A stretch of DNA of 64,000 nt from Caulobacter sp. (lineage in GTDB: Bacteria; Pseudomonadota; Alphaproteobacteria; Caulobacterales; Caulobacteraceae). The notes beneath the pieces are model-generated. The model had not been told where the DNA came from. It saw only the letters and a list, made by a program, of their open reading frames with translations, and ran no database searches. This document shows, piece after piece, positions 15,569 to 25,124 of this stretch (within the stretch, counting starts at the first letter, position 1; each line of letters opens with the position of its first letter). Location: the NCBI GenBank assembly GCA_030678995.1, contig JAUXTQ010000049.1, positions 1-64,000 of the forward strand. Reading direction: 5' to 3'. The position numbers were made by a program, and so were the translations under genes.

Positions 15569-16695
15569 TCCATGCCTCCGGCGAAAGCTCGCGCCGGCCG
15601 CACCATGCAGCCCACAGCACCCTGGCCCGACGCCGCGCCGAGGCGGGCCGGCAGGCCGTCGTAGCGGCCTCCGGCGGCCACCGGTCGCTCTTCGCCCAGC
15701 GCCGCGCTGCGCACCTCGAACACCAGGCCGTCGTAGTAGCCGAAGGCCCGCCCAAAGGCGGCGGTCAGGGTCACGCCGTCCGCCGGCACGCCCTGCGCCG
15801 CCAGCCCGGCCAGGCGGCGGCTCCACCCGGCGATGGCGGCGTCGAGCGCGGCCGTGTCAGGACCGGCCAGCCCCCGGATGGCGTCCAACGCGGCGCCGGG
15901 CGCGCCGGTGACGGCCAGATAGCACCGCACGGCCTCGGCCTCGGCGGGCGAGAGGTGCGGGGTGCTCGCCGCCTCGGCCCGCTCGGCCAGACGGCGGACG
16001 ATCTCCCCGACCGGCCGCGATCCGACCGGCTCGATGCCGGCGATGGCCCACAGCTGGCGCAACGCGGCCTCGCCCTGGCCTGCGGGGACGCCCTCCAGCG
16101 GATTGACGATGCGGGCCGCCGCCTCGGTCGGACCGGCGTCGGCCAGGTCGAGCTCGGCCTGCAACAGGCGCGGCCGGGTGAACAGCCGCTTGAGTCGCGC
16201 CGACAGCGCCGGGGCCAGCGCCAGGCTGTCGATAAAGGCGCCGAACAGGGCGATGTCGCCAAGGGTCAGGGTCAGGTCCGTCCGCCCCCCGGCCGCCGCC
16301 GACCGCCAGGCCAGGCCGACCACCTCGGCGTCGGCGTCTGCCGCGTCGCCGCCGCCGAAAGCCTCGACCCCGACCTGCAGGAACTCCTCGGCCCGCACCG
16401 AGCCGGCCGGCGCGGCGCGGAAGGCCTTGCCTTCGTAAGCGTAGCGGCCCTCGGACGCGCCGCTGTCGATGTGCGCCCGGGCCACGGGAATGGTGAAGTC
16501 CGGCCGCAGGGCCAGCTCCTCGCCGCCCTCGGCCTGGACCACGAACAGGCGCGGCCGCATGGCTTCGCCCGACAGGTCGAGCAGCAGGGCCAGCGGCTGA
16601 AGGACGGAGACCTCGACGGTCTTGGCCCCCGCATCGGCGAACGGCGCGCGGATGGCCGCCAGGGCCGCCGGGGGAACAGGTGGCTCGAGCCTCAT
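15565..16695 (-). CDS. hisZ: ATP phosphoribosyltransferase regulatory subunit
   Basis: HisS-like paralogue without tRNA-synthetase activity; it forms a complex with HisG and mediates histidine feedback (established for the family). It has 376 residues with class II synthetase-like segments (LALRPDFTIPVARAH; YAYEGKAFR; EEFLQVGVEAFG; GRAFGYYDGLVFEV; GGRYDGL). It overlaps both neighbours by four bases (ATGA), so subunit balance is probably set by translational coupling. Confidence 0.92.
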   Translation of the reverse strand: MRLEPPVPPAALAAIRAPFADAGAKTVEVSVLQPLALLLDLSGEAMRPRLFVVQAEGGEELALRPDFTIPVARAHIDSGASEGRYAYEGKAFRAAPAGSVRAEEFLQVGVEAFGGGDAADADAEVVGLAWRSAAAGGRTDLTLTLGDIALFGAFIDSLALAPALSARLKRLFTRPRLLQAELDLADAGPTEAAARIVNPLEGVPAGQGEAALRQLWAIAGIEPVGSRPVGEIVRRLAERAEAASTPHLSPAEAEAVRCYLAVTGAPGAALDAIRGLAGPDTAALDAAIAGWSRRLAGLAAQGVPADGVTLTAAFGRAFGYYDGLVFEVRSAALGEERPVAAGGRYDGLPARLGAASGQGAVGCMVRPARAFAGGME

Positions 16696-18164
16696 TGGGC
16701 GGCGTCCACGATCTGGCGCACCGTGGCCACCAGGTCGGCGCGGGCGACGGTCTGCTGGCCGGGCCGCTCGGCCTTCCAGGCGGCGTTGTCGGTCATGCCC
16801 TTCGACAGGTCGCGGCCGAGGTCGAGGTCCTTCACCGTGGCCGTACCGGCGGCGAACTCGTCCTCGCCGATGATCACCGCGGCGGGCGACAGGCGGCGGT
16901 CGGCGTACTTCATCTGCGCCCGCATGCCGGAGGAGCCGAGATAGACCTCCGCGGCGATGCCGCCGTTCCGCAGGTCGGCGGCGACGGCGAAGTAGTCGGC
17001 CATCCGGCTCTGGTCGAAGGCGATGATCACCACCGGACCCCGCCCCTCACCGGCCTCGTCGCGGCCCGCCGCCTTGAGCGCGGCGGCCAGCCGCGAGACG
17101 CCGAAGGAGAAGCCGGTCGCCGGGGTCTGTTCGCCGGTGAACCTGGCCACCAGGTCATCGTAACGCCCGCCGCCGCCGATCGAGCCGAAGCGCATCGGCT
17201 GGCCCTTCTCGTCGGTGGTCTCCAGCAGCAGCTCGGCTTCGAACACCGCGCCGGTGTAGTATTCCAGCCCGCGCACGATCGAGGGGTCGAAGCTGGCCTG
17301 GCCTTCGCCCACGCCCAGCCCCTTGAGGGCCGCGTCGATCTTCGCCAGCTCCTCCAGCCCCTCGTCGCCTTCGGGGGAGCCGCCGATAACCTTGCTCAGG
17401 GCGTCCAGCGTTCCGGCGCGGTCGGGCTGACCAGCGGCCACGAAGGCCAGCACCGACTCGATGGCCTTGGCGCCCAGGCCCGCGCCCTTGGTGAAGGCGC
17501 CCGACTCATCCTTGCGGCCCTCGCCGAGCAGCAGGGCCACGCCCTCGCGGCCCAGCCGGTCCAGCTTGTCCACGGCGCGCAGCACGCCCAGCTTCTGGCC
17601 CTCGGTGGTCACCCCGGCAGCGGTCAGCAGGCCGTTGAGCAGTTTGCGGTTGTTGATCTTCATCACCGCCGCGCCCTGCGGCAGGCCGGCGGCTTCCAGA
17701 CCCGCGACGGCCAGGGCGATGATTTCCGCGTCCGCTTCCGGCCGCGCCGAACCGACCGTGTCGGCGTCGCACTGGATGAACTCGCGGAAGCGGCCGGGGC
17801 CCGGCTTCTCGTTGCGCCAGACCGGGCCGAAGGCGTAGCGGCGATAGGGCTTGGGCAGGGTCTCCCAGTTCTGCGCCGCGAACCGGGCCAACGGCGCGGT
17901 CAGGTCGTAGCGCAGGGCCATCCACTGCTCGTCGTCGTCCTGCAGGGCGAACACCCCCTCGTTGGGCCGGTCGCTGTCGGGCAGGAATTTGCCCAGCGCG
18001 TCGGCGTATTCGAAGGCCCCGGTGTCCAGCGGCTCGAAGCCCCACTGCTCGTAGACCTTCGACACGGCCTCCACGATCCGCCGCTCGGCGCGCAGGGTCG
18101 CGGCGCGCTTGTCGGCGAATCCGCGGGGCGCGCGGGCTTCAGGGCGGAAGGTCTGGTCGGTCAT
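16692..18164 (-). CDS. hisS: Histidyl-tRNA synthetase
   Basis: Class II aminoacyl-tRNA synthetase that charges tRNA-His, 490 residues. Motif 2 is seen in FGPVWRNEKPGPGRFREFIQCD, the histidine-specific block in GLEYYTGAVFE, motif 3 in GFSFGVSRL, and an anticodon-binding domain follows. It is the first gene of the operon with hisZ and hisG. Linking synthetase, regulator and first biosynthetic enzyme in one transcript ties histidine supply to its use. No T-box or attenuator leader was seen upstream; the gap instead holds repeats. Confidence 0.95.
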   Translation of the reverse strand: MTDQTFRPEARAPRGFADKRAATLRAERRIVEAVSKVYEQWGFEPLDTGAFEYADALGKFLPDSDRPNEGVFALQDDDEQWMALRYDLTAPLARFAAQNWETLPKPYRRYAFGPVWRNEKPGPGRFREFIQCDADTVGSARPEADAEIIALAVAGLEAAGLPQGAAVMKINNRKLLNGLLTAAGVTTEGQKLGVLRAVDKLDRLGREGVALLLGEGRKDESGAFTKGAGLGAKAIESVLAFVAAGQPDRAGTLDALSKVIGGSPEGDEGLEELAKIDAALKGLGVGEGQASFDPSIVRGLEYYTGAVFEAELLLETTDEKGQPMRFGSIGGGGRYDDLVARFTGEQTPATGFSFGVSRLAAALKAAGRDEAGEGRGPVVIIAFDQSRMADYFAVAADLRNGGIAAEVYLGSSGMRAQMKYADRRLSPAAVIIGEDEFAAGTATVKDLDLGRDLSKGMTDNAAWKAERPGQQTVARADLVATVRQIVDAAQ

Positions 18165-18375
18165 GGTCGAGCTCTACATCGGGTCAGGTCAGGCCGGATG
18201 GAGCTGGTCTCAGCCCCATCCGCGTCGGGCGGGGCCGGAGGGTGTGCGTCTGGCCGTTAGGCCGCGCGAACCCGTTCCGTCCCGCGAGGGATGGCGTGGC
18301 AGGCATGATGGTGGTGCGCGGCGCGGGTCATCGGGGCGGGGGTATAGGCGAAAGATTGCGGAAGGGCTAGCGCCT

Positions 18376-18519
18376 CTCCCTCCCCTTTATGGGGAGGGTG
18401 GCCGGGCGAAGCCCGGACGGGTGGGGGAGTAGGCCACTACTCCGACGCATCGGGCACGGCATCTGGCCTCCCCACCCTGGCCGCTTCGCGGCCTGTCCCT
18501 CCCCATAAAGGGGAGGGAG
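18376..18519. repeat. Intergenic palindromic repeat, family B-like (CTCCCTCCCC type)
   Basis: About 145 bp with inverted ends: CTCCCTCCCCTTTATGGGGAGG at the left and its near mirror at the right. Internal hairpins (GGCCGGGCGAAGCCCGG and GGCCGCTTCGCGGCC) flank a GGGGGAG/CTCCCC pair. It fills most of the 360-base gap between hisS and pgi; the remaining ~200 bases next to hisS show no gene. The layout resembles the elements at 48383 and 58117, but the sequence has diverged. Confidence 0.75.
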
Positions 18520-18524
18520 TAAGG

Positions 18525-20087
18525 TCAGTCTTTCAGCCGCTCGATCAGCGCCGCCGTCGACGGGTCGTGCGCCCCCGCCGACCCGCCCTGCAACTCACCC
18601 AGCACACGCGTCGCCAGGGTCTTGCCCAGTTCCACGCCCCACTGGTCGAAACTGCAGATGTCCCACAGGACGCCCTCGACGAACACCTTGTGCTCATAGA
18701 GGGCGATCAGGGCGCCGAGGGTCTTGGGCGTCAGCCGATCCATCAGGATGAAGCTGGACGGCCGGTCGCCGGGGAAATGGCGGTGCGGCTCGGCGGCGTT
18801 GGGCGACCCCGCCATCAGAGCCTCGGCCTGGGCGATGGCGTTGGCCAGCAGGATCGGCTGCTGGCGGATCGGCCCCTCGTCGGCCCTGGCCACGGCCACG
18901 AAGTCCACCGGGATGACGTCGGTCCCCTGGTGCAGCATCTGGAAGAAGGCGTGCTGGTCGTTGGTGCCGCTGTTGCCGAACACCGCCGTGGCCGTCGCGC
19001 GGGCGACGGGTTCGCCGGCCAGGGTCACCCGCTTGCCGTTGGACTCCATCTCCAGCTGCTGCAGGTAGCTGGCCAGCAGGCCCAGCCGTTCGGCATAGGG
19101 CTCGACCACCCGCACGGGACGGCCAAGGCCATTGCGGTTGAACACATGGGCCAGCGCGAGCAGCACCGGGGCGTTGGCAGCCAGCGGCGTGGCGCGGAAG
19201 TGGTCATCCATCGCCGCCGCGCCGGCCTGCAGCGCCGCGAACACGTCCCAGCCCAGGGCGACGGCGCAGGAGAGGCCCACGGCCGACATCACTGAATACC
19301 GCCCGCCGACCCAGTCCTCGAAGCCGAACACCCGTTCCGCCGGAATGCCGAAGGCGGCGCAGGCCTCCAGGTTGGTCGAGGCGGCGGCGAGATTGGCGTC
19401 ACCGTCGGGGCCCAGGAAGGCGTGCAGCCAGCCGCGGGCGGCCGTGGCGTTGGCCATGGTCTCCTGGGTGGTGAAGGTCTTGGAGACCACCACGACCAGG
19501 GTGGTTTCCGGGTCCAGCCCGGCCAGGGCCTGGGCGAGGTCGGACGGATCGACGTTGCCGACGAAACGCAGCGCGATCTGCGGTTCGAGGGGTTTCAGCG
19601 CCCGCCAGACCATTCGCGGGCCGAGGTCCGAGCCGCCGATGCCGATGTGGACGATGGTCCTGAACGGCTTGCCTGTCGCCCCGAGGATCTCTCCGGCCCG
19701 CACCGCCTCGGCAAAGGCGCGCATGCGGTTTCGGACGGTCTCGACCGCGTCGGACACCGGCTTGCCCAGGGCCTGAAAGCCCGCCCCGTCCGGCGCGCGC
19801 AGGGCCATGTGCAGGGCGGCGCGATTCTCGGTGACATTGACCGCCTCGCCGGCGAACAGCCGGTCGCGGGCGGCCTCAACCCCGGCGGCGGCGGCCAGGT
19901 CCAGGGCGGCGGCCAGGCCCGCGCGGCTCCAGGGCTGTTTCGACAGGTCCAGCCGCAGACCGCAGGCCTCGACCACCAGCCGCTCCAGCCGGTCCGGCTC
20001 GGCCGTGAACAGATCGACGATGCGGGTCTGCGCGTCCTTGCGGGCGGCGGCCTCAAGGACGGTCCAGGCGGCGGCGGGGTTGGTCAT
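18525..20087 (-). CDS. pgi: Glucose-6-phosphate isomerase
   Basis: Interconverts glucose-6-phosphate and fructose-6-phosphate. It has 520 residues with VHIGIGGSDLGPRM, the sugar-phosphate signature VVVSKTFTTQETMANA, FEDWVGGRYSVMSAVG, ESNGKRVT and the C-terminal KVFVEGVLWDICSFDQWGVELGK. In many alphaproteobacteria it feeds Entner-Doudoroff and gluconeogenic flux. A divergent small gene begins 78 bases upstream. Confidence 0.95.
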   Translation of the reverse strand: MTNPAAAWTVLEAAARKDAQTRIVDLFTAEPDRLERLVVEACGLRLDLSKQPWSRAGLAAALDLAAAAGVEAARDRLFAGEAVNVTENRAALHMALRAPDGAGFQALGKPVSDAVETVRNRMRAFAEAVRAGEILGATGKPFRTIVHIGIGGSDLGPRMVWRALKPLEPQIALRFVGNVDPSDLAQALAGLDPETTLVVVVSKTFTTQETMANATAARGWLHAFLGPDGDANLAAASTNLEACAAFGIPAERVFGFEDWVGGRYSVMSAVGLSCAVALGWDVFAALQAGAAAMDDHFRATPLAANAPVLLALAHVFNRNGLGRPVRVVEPYAERLGLLASYLQQLEMESNGKRVTLAGEPVARATATAVFGNSGTNDQHAFFQMLHQGTDVIPVDFVAVARADEGPIRQQPILLANAIAQAEALMAGSPNAAEPHRHFPGDRPSSFILMDRLTPKTLGALIALYEHKVFVEGVLWDICSFDQWGVELGKTLATRVLGELQGGSAGAHDPSTAALIERLKD

Positions 20088-20165
20088 GCAGGCTCCGGAA
20101 TCAACACGCCGTTTACCCTATCGGGCTTACCACAGGACAAACGCCCATACATCGAGGGACGCCCC

Positions 20166-20627
20166 ATGTCCTGTGACGCCGTCGCCCTTGCCGCCACCCT
20201 CTGGACGGCCTCGTTCTCGCCGACGGCCGCGCCGCCGATGCTGGTCATGACCGCGGCCTCCGCCCCGGCGCCGGTGGCGCAGGAACCGCTGTTCCGCGAC
20301 ATCGTCGCCCGCGCCGGGGTGCTGCAGGCCCAGGTCGACGGCTGGAAGGGCAAGGCCGGCCCGCTGGACGGCTTCGACGCCTTCAGGACCCAGATCGACG
20401 AACTGTCGAAGCTCGACATGCAGGCCCATCTCTTGCTGGCTCAACGCGGCACGGACGGCGACCTGAAGTGCATCCTGCGCGGAATCGCCCAGGACCTGCC
20501 GGTGCGGCTCAAGGAGGTCGAGACGGCCGCTGATCAACGCGCGCGGGACATGGCCCTGAAGGAGATGTTCTGGCTGCTGCGCGACAACGTCGAGGTGATC
20601 ACCGCCCCGCCGGCCGCGCCGGTCTGA
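20166..20627 (+). CDS. Hypothetical protein, helical, possibly exported
   Basis: An unrecognised 153-residue protein. The N-terminus is weakly hydrophobic with Ala/Pro runs (LAATLWTASFSP...APAPVAQE); the rest is charged and alpha-helical (FRDIVARAGVLQAQVDGW; LKEVETAADQRARDMALKEMFWLLRDNVEVI), with one cysteine in DLKCILRGIAQDLP. The start ATG at 20166 is chosen because the longer open frame upstream is antisense to pgi. It is divergent from pgi. No function proposed. Confidence 0.6.
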   Translation: MSCDAVALAATLWTASFSPTAAPPMLVMTAASAPAPVAQEPLFRDIVARAGVLQAQVDGWKGKAGPLDGFDAFRTQIDELSKLDMQAHLLLAQRGTDGDLKCILRGIAQDLPVRLKEVETAADQRARDMALKEMFWLLRDNVEVITAPPAAPV

Positions 20628-20670
20628 CGGTTCGTCAGCCGTCAGCCGGCTTCATCGGCGAGGGTCGTGA

Positions 20671-22794
20671 TCAGCCTCCGATGGGCGGAACGGCGGCCTT
20701 TGCCAGGGCCTCCGCCACCAGCCCTTCAGTCAACAGCTGGGGCAGAATGACCGGCGGCGAGCCGTCCGAGCCATACACGAGATAGAGCGGGACCCCGGCC
20801 CGGCCGTGCTCGGCCAGCGCCCGGGCGATGGCGGCGTCACGATTGGTCCAGTCTGCCTTGAGGTAGACCGCGCCACTGCTCTGGAGGGCCCGGGCCACCG
20901 TGGCGGTCGACAGGGCCACCTGCTCGTTGACCTGGCAAGTGACGCACCAGGCGGCGGTAAAGTTGACCAGGATCGGCCGACCCTCGGCGCGCAGGGCCGC
21001 GACCCGCTCCGGCGACCAGGGCTCCGACGAGAGCTGGGCCGCGCTCGACGCCTTGCCGGCCCCGGCGACGGGCGTGGGCGGCGGGACCAGGGTCAGGCCG
21101 TAGATCAGGCCGGCCGCGGCCAGGATGGCCAGGGCGGCGAGGCCGCGGGTGACGGGCGCCGTCTCGCGGCGCTGGGCATGGCCGAACAGCCAGGCGCCGA
21201 AGGCGGCGACCACGGCGGCGGCGAGACCCAAGGCCAAGCCCGCGGGGGCGGTCTGTTGCGCCAGCACCCAGACCAGCCAGGCCGCCGTCCCGTACATCGG
21301 AAAGGCCAGCACGTTGCGCAGGGTCTCCATCCAGGCGCCCGGCCGGGGCATCAGCCGCAGCAGCGGCGGGGCGAAGGACAGGGCGACGAACGGCAGGGCG
21401 AGGCCCAGACCCAGGGCGGCGAAGATCAGCAGCGAGACCGCCGCGCCCTGGGTCAGGGCGAACCCCATCGCCGGCCCCATGAAGGGCGCGGTGCAGGGCG
21501 CGGCCACGACGACGGCCAGGACGCCGGTCATGAAGCTGCCGGCCAGGCCTTCCTTGCCGTCGGCCAGCCCGCCGCCGACGCCCTGCAGGGCGCCGCCGAC
21601 CTGGAACACCCCCGAAAGGTTCATCGCCACCAGAAGCATGACCCCGGCCAGAGCCGCCACGGCCGCCGGCGACTGCAGCTGGAAGCCCCAGCCGATGGCG
21701 GCGCCGGCGGCCTTCAGCGCGATGACCGCTCCCGCCAGGGCGAGGAAGGTCGCCAGTACGCCGGCCAGATAGGCCAGCCCCTGATGTCGGGCGGCGCGGG
21801 TCTCGTGGGCATGGCCGGCGAGGGCCGCGGCCTTCATCGACAGCACCGGGAAGACGCAGGGCATCAGATTGAGGATCAGGCCGCCCAGCAGGGCGAACAG
21901 CAGGGCGGCGGGCAGGCCCAGCGCCTTACCCCCCGCGGCGCCCGGCGGCGGACCAAGGCCCGCTGCGCCCTTGGGCGGCGGTCCTGCCGTGGCGCTGATC
22001 TCGTAGGCTCCGCCCGGCAGGGCCAGCACCCCGGCCAGGGTTGCCGGCGCCTTAGCCTGGGTGAAATCAAACCCCGCCGGCAGGGTCAGAGTCAGGCCGC
22101 GCGGGCCGCGCTCGATGGCCTGGGGTTTGGCGTGCTCGATGGCCGTGCCGCTGAACGGGAAGAACCAGGCGCCGGCGAAGTCCGCGCCTTCCAGGGGCGT
22201 TCCGGCCACCGCCAGGGTGAGCTTGGGCCCGGCGACCTGGAAGGTCGCGGTCAGGCCCGCCAGCTTGGGGGCGGCGGCCAACACCTTTGCGATGCGTGGA
22301 CCCCAGACAGGATCGGGCCGGGGCGGACCGGCCGTCACCGGCAGGTCGAGGGTCAGGACCGCGTCTTCGGGAACGCAGATGTCGGCGCAGACCAGGATGG
22401 TGACCGCGGCGCCGATCCGCACCGTCTCGCCGGGCTTCGCCGTGATCGGGACCTCGATCGGCGTCGGCAGCAGGATGTCCCCGCTGTAGCCGTAATTCAT
22501 CAGCGGACCGATCGGCTGGCGGCTCGGGGTCGGCCAGACGAAGTCCCCGGTCTTCCAGCCGGCGGGCAGTGTCCAGGTGATCTGCGGCGGCTGGCCCGAA
22601 TCCCCGGGATTGCGCCAGTAGGTGTGCCAGCCCTTGTCGATGTTCTGGCGCAGGGCGACGTAGACCGTCCCGCCGGGCACGGCCGCCTCCTGGGCGACCA
22701 GCTCGGCCTGGATATGGCCGGTGTCCACCGGCGCGGCGAGCGCGGGCGCGGCGAAGAGGGCGAACAGGGCGGCGAGAAGCGTGGTCAGGCGCAT
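20671..22794 (-). CDS. ScsB/DsbD-type thiol:disulfide interchange protein
   Basis: Moves reducing power from cytoplasmic thioredoxin across the inner membrane to periplasmic partners. It has 707 residues: signal peptide, ScsB-type N-terminal domain with a Cys pair in VCADICVPED, a DsbD transmembrane core (LMPCVFPVLSMKA; AAPCTAPFMGPAMG with about eight helices), and a C-terminal thioredoxin domain with CVTC at residues 617-620 (NFTAAWCVTCQVNEQ). The long N-terminal domain argues for ScsB rather than classical DsbD. A DsbA-like protein is encoded 35 kb away at 58236. Confidence 0.92.
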   Translation of the reverse strand: MRLTTLLAALFALFAAPALAAPVDTGHIQAELVAQEAAVPGGTVYVALRQNIDKGWHTYWRNPGDSGQPPQITWTLPAGWKTGDFVWPTPSRQPIGPLMNYGYSGDILLPTPIEVPITAKPGETVRIGAAVTILVCADICVPEDAVLTLDLPVTAGPPRPDPVWGPRIAKVLAAAPKLAGLTATFQVAGPKLTLAVAGTPLEGADFAGAWFFPFSGTAIEHAKPQAIERGPRGLTLTLPAGFDFTQAKAPATLAGVLALPGGAYEISATAGPPPKGAAGLGPPPGAAGGKALGLPAALLFALLGGLILNLMPCVFPVLSMKAAALAGHAHETRAARHQGLAYLAGVLATFLALAGAVIALKAAGAAIGWGFQLQSPAAVAALAGVMLLVAMNLSGVFQVGGALQGVGGGLADGKEGLAGSFMTGVLAVVVAAPCTAPFMGPAMGFALTQGAAVSLLIFAALGLGLALPFVALSFAPPLLRLMPRPGAWMETLRNVLAFPMYGTAAWLVWVLAQQTAPAGLALGLAAAVVAAFGAWLFGHAQRRETAPVTRGLAALAILAAAGLIYGLTLVPPPTPVAGAGKASSAAQLSSEPWSPERVAALRAEGRPILVNFTAAWCVTCQVNEQVALSTATVARALQSSGAVYLKADWTNRDAAIARALAEHGRAGVPLYLVYGSDGSPPVILPQLLTEGLVAEALAKAAVPPIGG

Positions 22795-22877
22795 GGTTAC
22801 AGCTATATGGCCCGCGAGGGGGCCTCGACAACGGCGCCGCGACCGCCATGATCGTCGGCGACGCAGGGAGCGAACAG

Positions 22878-23894
22878 ATGCCGGTCAATCGCCAGTGGAT
22901 TCTCAAGAAGCGGCCGGTGGGCGAGATCGCGCCCGGCGACCTGGAATTCGTCGAGCGGCCGCTGCCGGCGCTGCAGCCCGGCGAGGTGCTGGTGCGCAAC
23001 GTCTACCTGTCGCTGGACCCGACCAACCGCATCTGGATGAGCGACCAGGACCAGTATCTGCCGCCGGTCGAGGTTGGTGACGTGATGCGCGGCGGGACCA
23101 TCGGCGTGGTCGAGGCCAGCCGGTCTGATCGCATTCCGGTGGGCCAGGTGGTCAATGCCGGTCTGTCCGGCTGGCAGAGCTACTCCATCGTCCATGAAGG
23201 CATGGCCAGTCCGGTCCCGACCCTGCCGGGCGTGCCGCTGACGGCCTTCATGAGCGTGCTCGGCGCGACGGGCCTGACCGCCTGGTTCGGCATGGTCGAT
23301 ATCGGCAAGCCGCAGCCGGGCGAGACAGTGGTGGTCTCCGCCGCCGCGGGGGCGGTGGGCTCCATCGCCGGCCAGATCGCGAAACTCAAGGGCGCGCGGG
23401 TCATCGGCATCGCCGGCGGCCCGGAGAAATGCGCCTGGCTGACCCGCGACCTCGGGTTCGACGGGGCCATCGACTACAAGAACGAGGATGTCGGCGCGGC
23501 GCTGGACCGGCTCTGCCCCAACGGGATCGACGTCAATTTCGAGAATGTCGGCGGCGCGATCATGGACGCGGTCATCGCCCGGATGAACAACTTCAGCCGC
23601 ATGCCCCTGTGCGGCATGATCAGCACCTACAACGCCGAAGGGCCGATCCCCGGTCCGAGCGACTTCGCCCGGGTCCTGATGCACCGGATCATGATCCGGG
23701 GCTTCATCGTCATCGACTTCATCCCCCGCGCCGGCGAGGCCCTGGCCGAGCTCGCCCCCTGGGTGCTGGGCGGGCAGATCAAGTGGAAGGCCCATGCCGT
23801 CGATGGGCTGGAGAACGCCGCCGAGGCGGTCAAGCGCCTGTTTACCGGCGACCACGACGGCAAGCTGTTGATCCGCATTTCCCCGGAGCCCTGA
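22878..23894 (+). CDS. Zinc-independent MDR NADP-dependent oxidoreductase (CurA/LTB4DH-like)
   Basis: Medium-chain dehydrogenase/reductase of 338 residues, resembling curcumin reductase CurA and leukotriene B4 12-hydroxydehydrogenase. It has FVERPLPALQPGEVLVRN and MSDQDQYLPPVEVGDVMRGGTIG near the N-terminus, nucleotide-binding VVVSAAAGAVGSIAGQIAK, and AIDYKNEDVGAALD. No structural zinc cysteines are present. The ATG at 22878 follows a GGGAG site; an earlier ATG at 22848 is possible. It probably reduces enone double bonds. The next gene starts 4 bases after its stop. Confidence 0.87.
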   Translation: MPVNRQWILKKRPVGEIAPGDLEFVERPLPALQPGEVLVRNVYLSLDPTNRIWMSDQDQYLPPVEVGDVMRGGTIGVVEASRSDRIPVGQVVNAGLSGWQSYSIVHEGMASPVPTLPGVPLTAFMSVLGATGLTAWFGMVDIGKPQPGETVVVSAAAGAVGSIAGQIAKLKGARVIGIAGGPEKCAWLTRDLGFDGAIDYKNEDVGAALDRLCPNGIDVNFENVGGAIMDAVIARMNNFSRMPLCGMISTYNAEGPIPGPSDFARVLMHRIMIRGFIVIDFIPRAGEALAELAPWVLGGQIKWKAHAVDGLENAAEAVKRLFTGDHDGKLLIRISPEP

Positions 23895-23898
23895 CCCC

Positions 23899-24291
23899 AT
23901 GCCCGCCAGTTTTGACGAAATCTCGGTCGGTCAGGTGGTCAGCCTGGGCGTGGTGGCGGTCGACCCCCATGCCCTTGAGGCCTTCGCCCGGGCCTTCACG
24001 CCCGGCTGGGGGATGGAACGCGGCGCGCCCGACGCCATGGTCTTCGCCCTGTGGGCGCGGCTCGACGAACAGGCTTCGGCCGACTGGCCCCAGACCAAGC
24101 GGCTGGGCGTCGACGCCCTGCGCTGGGGCCGCAACCCGCCGGTGGGCGAGTTGCTGCGCGGGCGCATGACGGTGATGGGCAAGGACCCGGTGGGCGATGA
24201 CAAGGGCATCGTCATCGCCCAGCACGATCTGCTCGACGAGGCCGGGCGCCTCGTCTTCTCCTGCCTGACGCGGAGCGTGTTCGCCCGCTGA
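23899..24291 (+). CDS. MaoC-like hotdog-fold protein
   Basis: A 130-residue protein with a MaoC/NodN-like hotdog layout: FDEISVGQVVSLGVVAVDPHALEAFARAFTP at the N-terminus and GELLRGRMTVMGKDPVGDDKGIVIAQHDLLDEAGRLVFS at the C-terminus. The hydratase motif (D...H) is not clear, so it may be a non-catalytic or thioesterase-like member. It lies 4 bases after the MDR oxidoreductase gene and is surely cotranscribed, suggesting a joint role in acyl or enone metabolism. Confidence 0.75.
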   Translation: MPASFDEISVGQVVSLGVVAVDPHALEAFARAFTPGWGMERGAPDAMVFALWARLDEQASADWPQTKRLGVDALRWGRNPPVGELLRGRMTVMGKDPVGDDKGIVIAQHDLLDEAGRLVFSCLTRSVFAR

Positions 24292-24320
24292 CGCGCCCCT
24301 TTCGGGACGCGCCCGGGGTC

Positions 24321-25124
24321 TCAGGCGTTGGCCGGAACTTCGCCGGAGCGGCGCACGGCCTGGTCGCTGGCGATCGCCACCAGACGGTCCCAGGCGACCA
24401 GCGAGCCGAGGTGGTTGTAGATCTTCTCCAGCGCGCCGTTGTCGCGCAGCTCGGCCAGCTTCTCGGGCGAAAGGGCGGCCAACTTGGCCTCGGAGACAGC
24501 GAAATACTCCGCCAGCTTCACCGGTTCGACCGTGCCGTCTTCCTTGGGCATGTTGAAGATCGACTCACGCTGCTCGAACAGGTCCAGGTCCTGCAGGAGC
24601 TTGATGAACGACTCCGTGCGGCGACGCTCGCCCTCGAAGTCCTCGCAGAACTTGATGGCGTTGGTGGTGTACTCGGACGGCTCGCCCTTGTCGTCGAACA
24701 GCGGCAGGTCGGCCTTCTTCTTGTCGACAAAGATCTTCGCGGTGGTCTCGATGCAGACGACCATGCGCTGCTGCGCCTCGTCGGCGGCCAGCACGAAGGG
24801 ATAACGGCGGATGTAGGCCGGCACGTAGCCGCCGACGGCGAAGGAGCCGTCTTCGTTCACGAACAGGTTCTCACCCTGGTTGATGCCCATGACCGCCAGC
24901 GGCAGGCGCTCGGCGCCGGCGAAGATGATCGGGTAGCTGATGGCGGCGAAGCTGAACTCGGCAACGGTCAGCGGCACCACGTGGCCGACCGCGGCGAAGC
25001 CGAAGGGCCGGTCCATGCGCTGAACGCCCAGTCCGCTGTGCACGTCGCGGCTGAGAGGCTCGGGCTTGGTGTAGAAGAGGAGGTTGCCGCTGACGGGGCC
25101 AATGGCGGCTTTGGTCTGTTCCAT
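24321..25124 (-). CDS. SapC family protein
   Basis: A 267-residue protein of the SapC family, named for S-layer-associated proteins of Campylobacter and common in Caulobacterales. Conserved stretches include FAAVGHVVPLTVAEFSFAAISYPIIFAG, QGENLFVNEDGSFAVGGYVPAYIRRYPFVLA and GEPSEYTTNAIKFCEDFE. No signal peptide is visible. The function is not established; in related genomes it often sits near TonB receptors or tryptophan halogenase-like genes, which is not the case here. Confidence 0.88.
   Translation of the reverse strand: MEQTKAAIGPVSGNLLFYTKPEPLSRDVHSGLGVQRMDRPFGFAAVGHVVPLTVAEFSFAAISYPIIFAGAERLPLAVMGINQGENLFVNEDGSFAVGGYVPAYIRRYPFVLAADEAQQRMVVCIETTAKIFVDKKKADLPLFDDKGEPSEYTTNAIKFCEDFEGERRRTESFIKLLQDLDLFEQRESIFNMPKEDGTVEPVKLAEYFAVSEAKLAALSPEKLAELRDNGALEKIYNHLGSLVAWDRLVAIASDQAVRRSGEVPANA

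Noticed and set aside
18165..18524. T-box or histidine attenuator leader for hisS
   Set aside because: No His-codon run, no T-box sequence; the gap is explained by a family B-like palindrome next to pgi.
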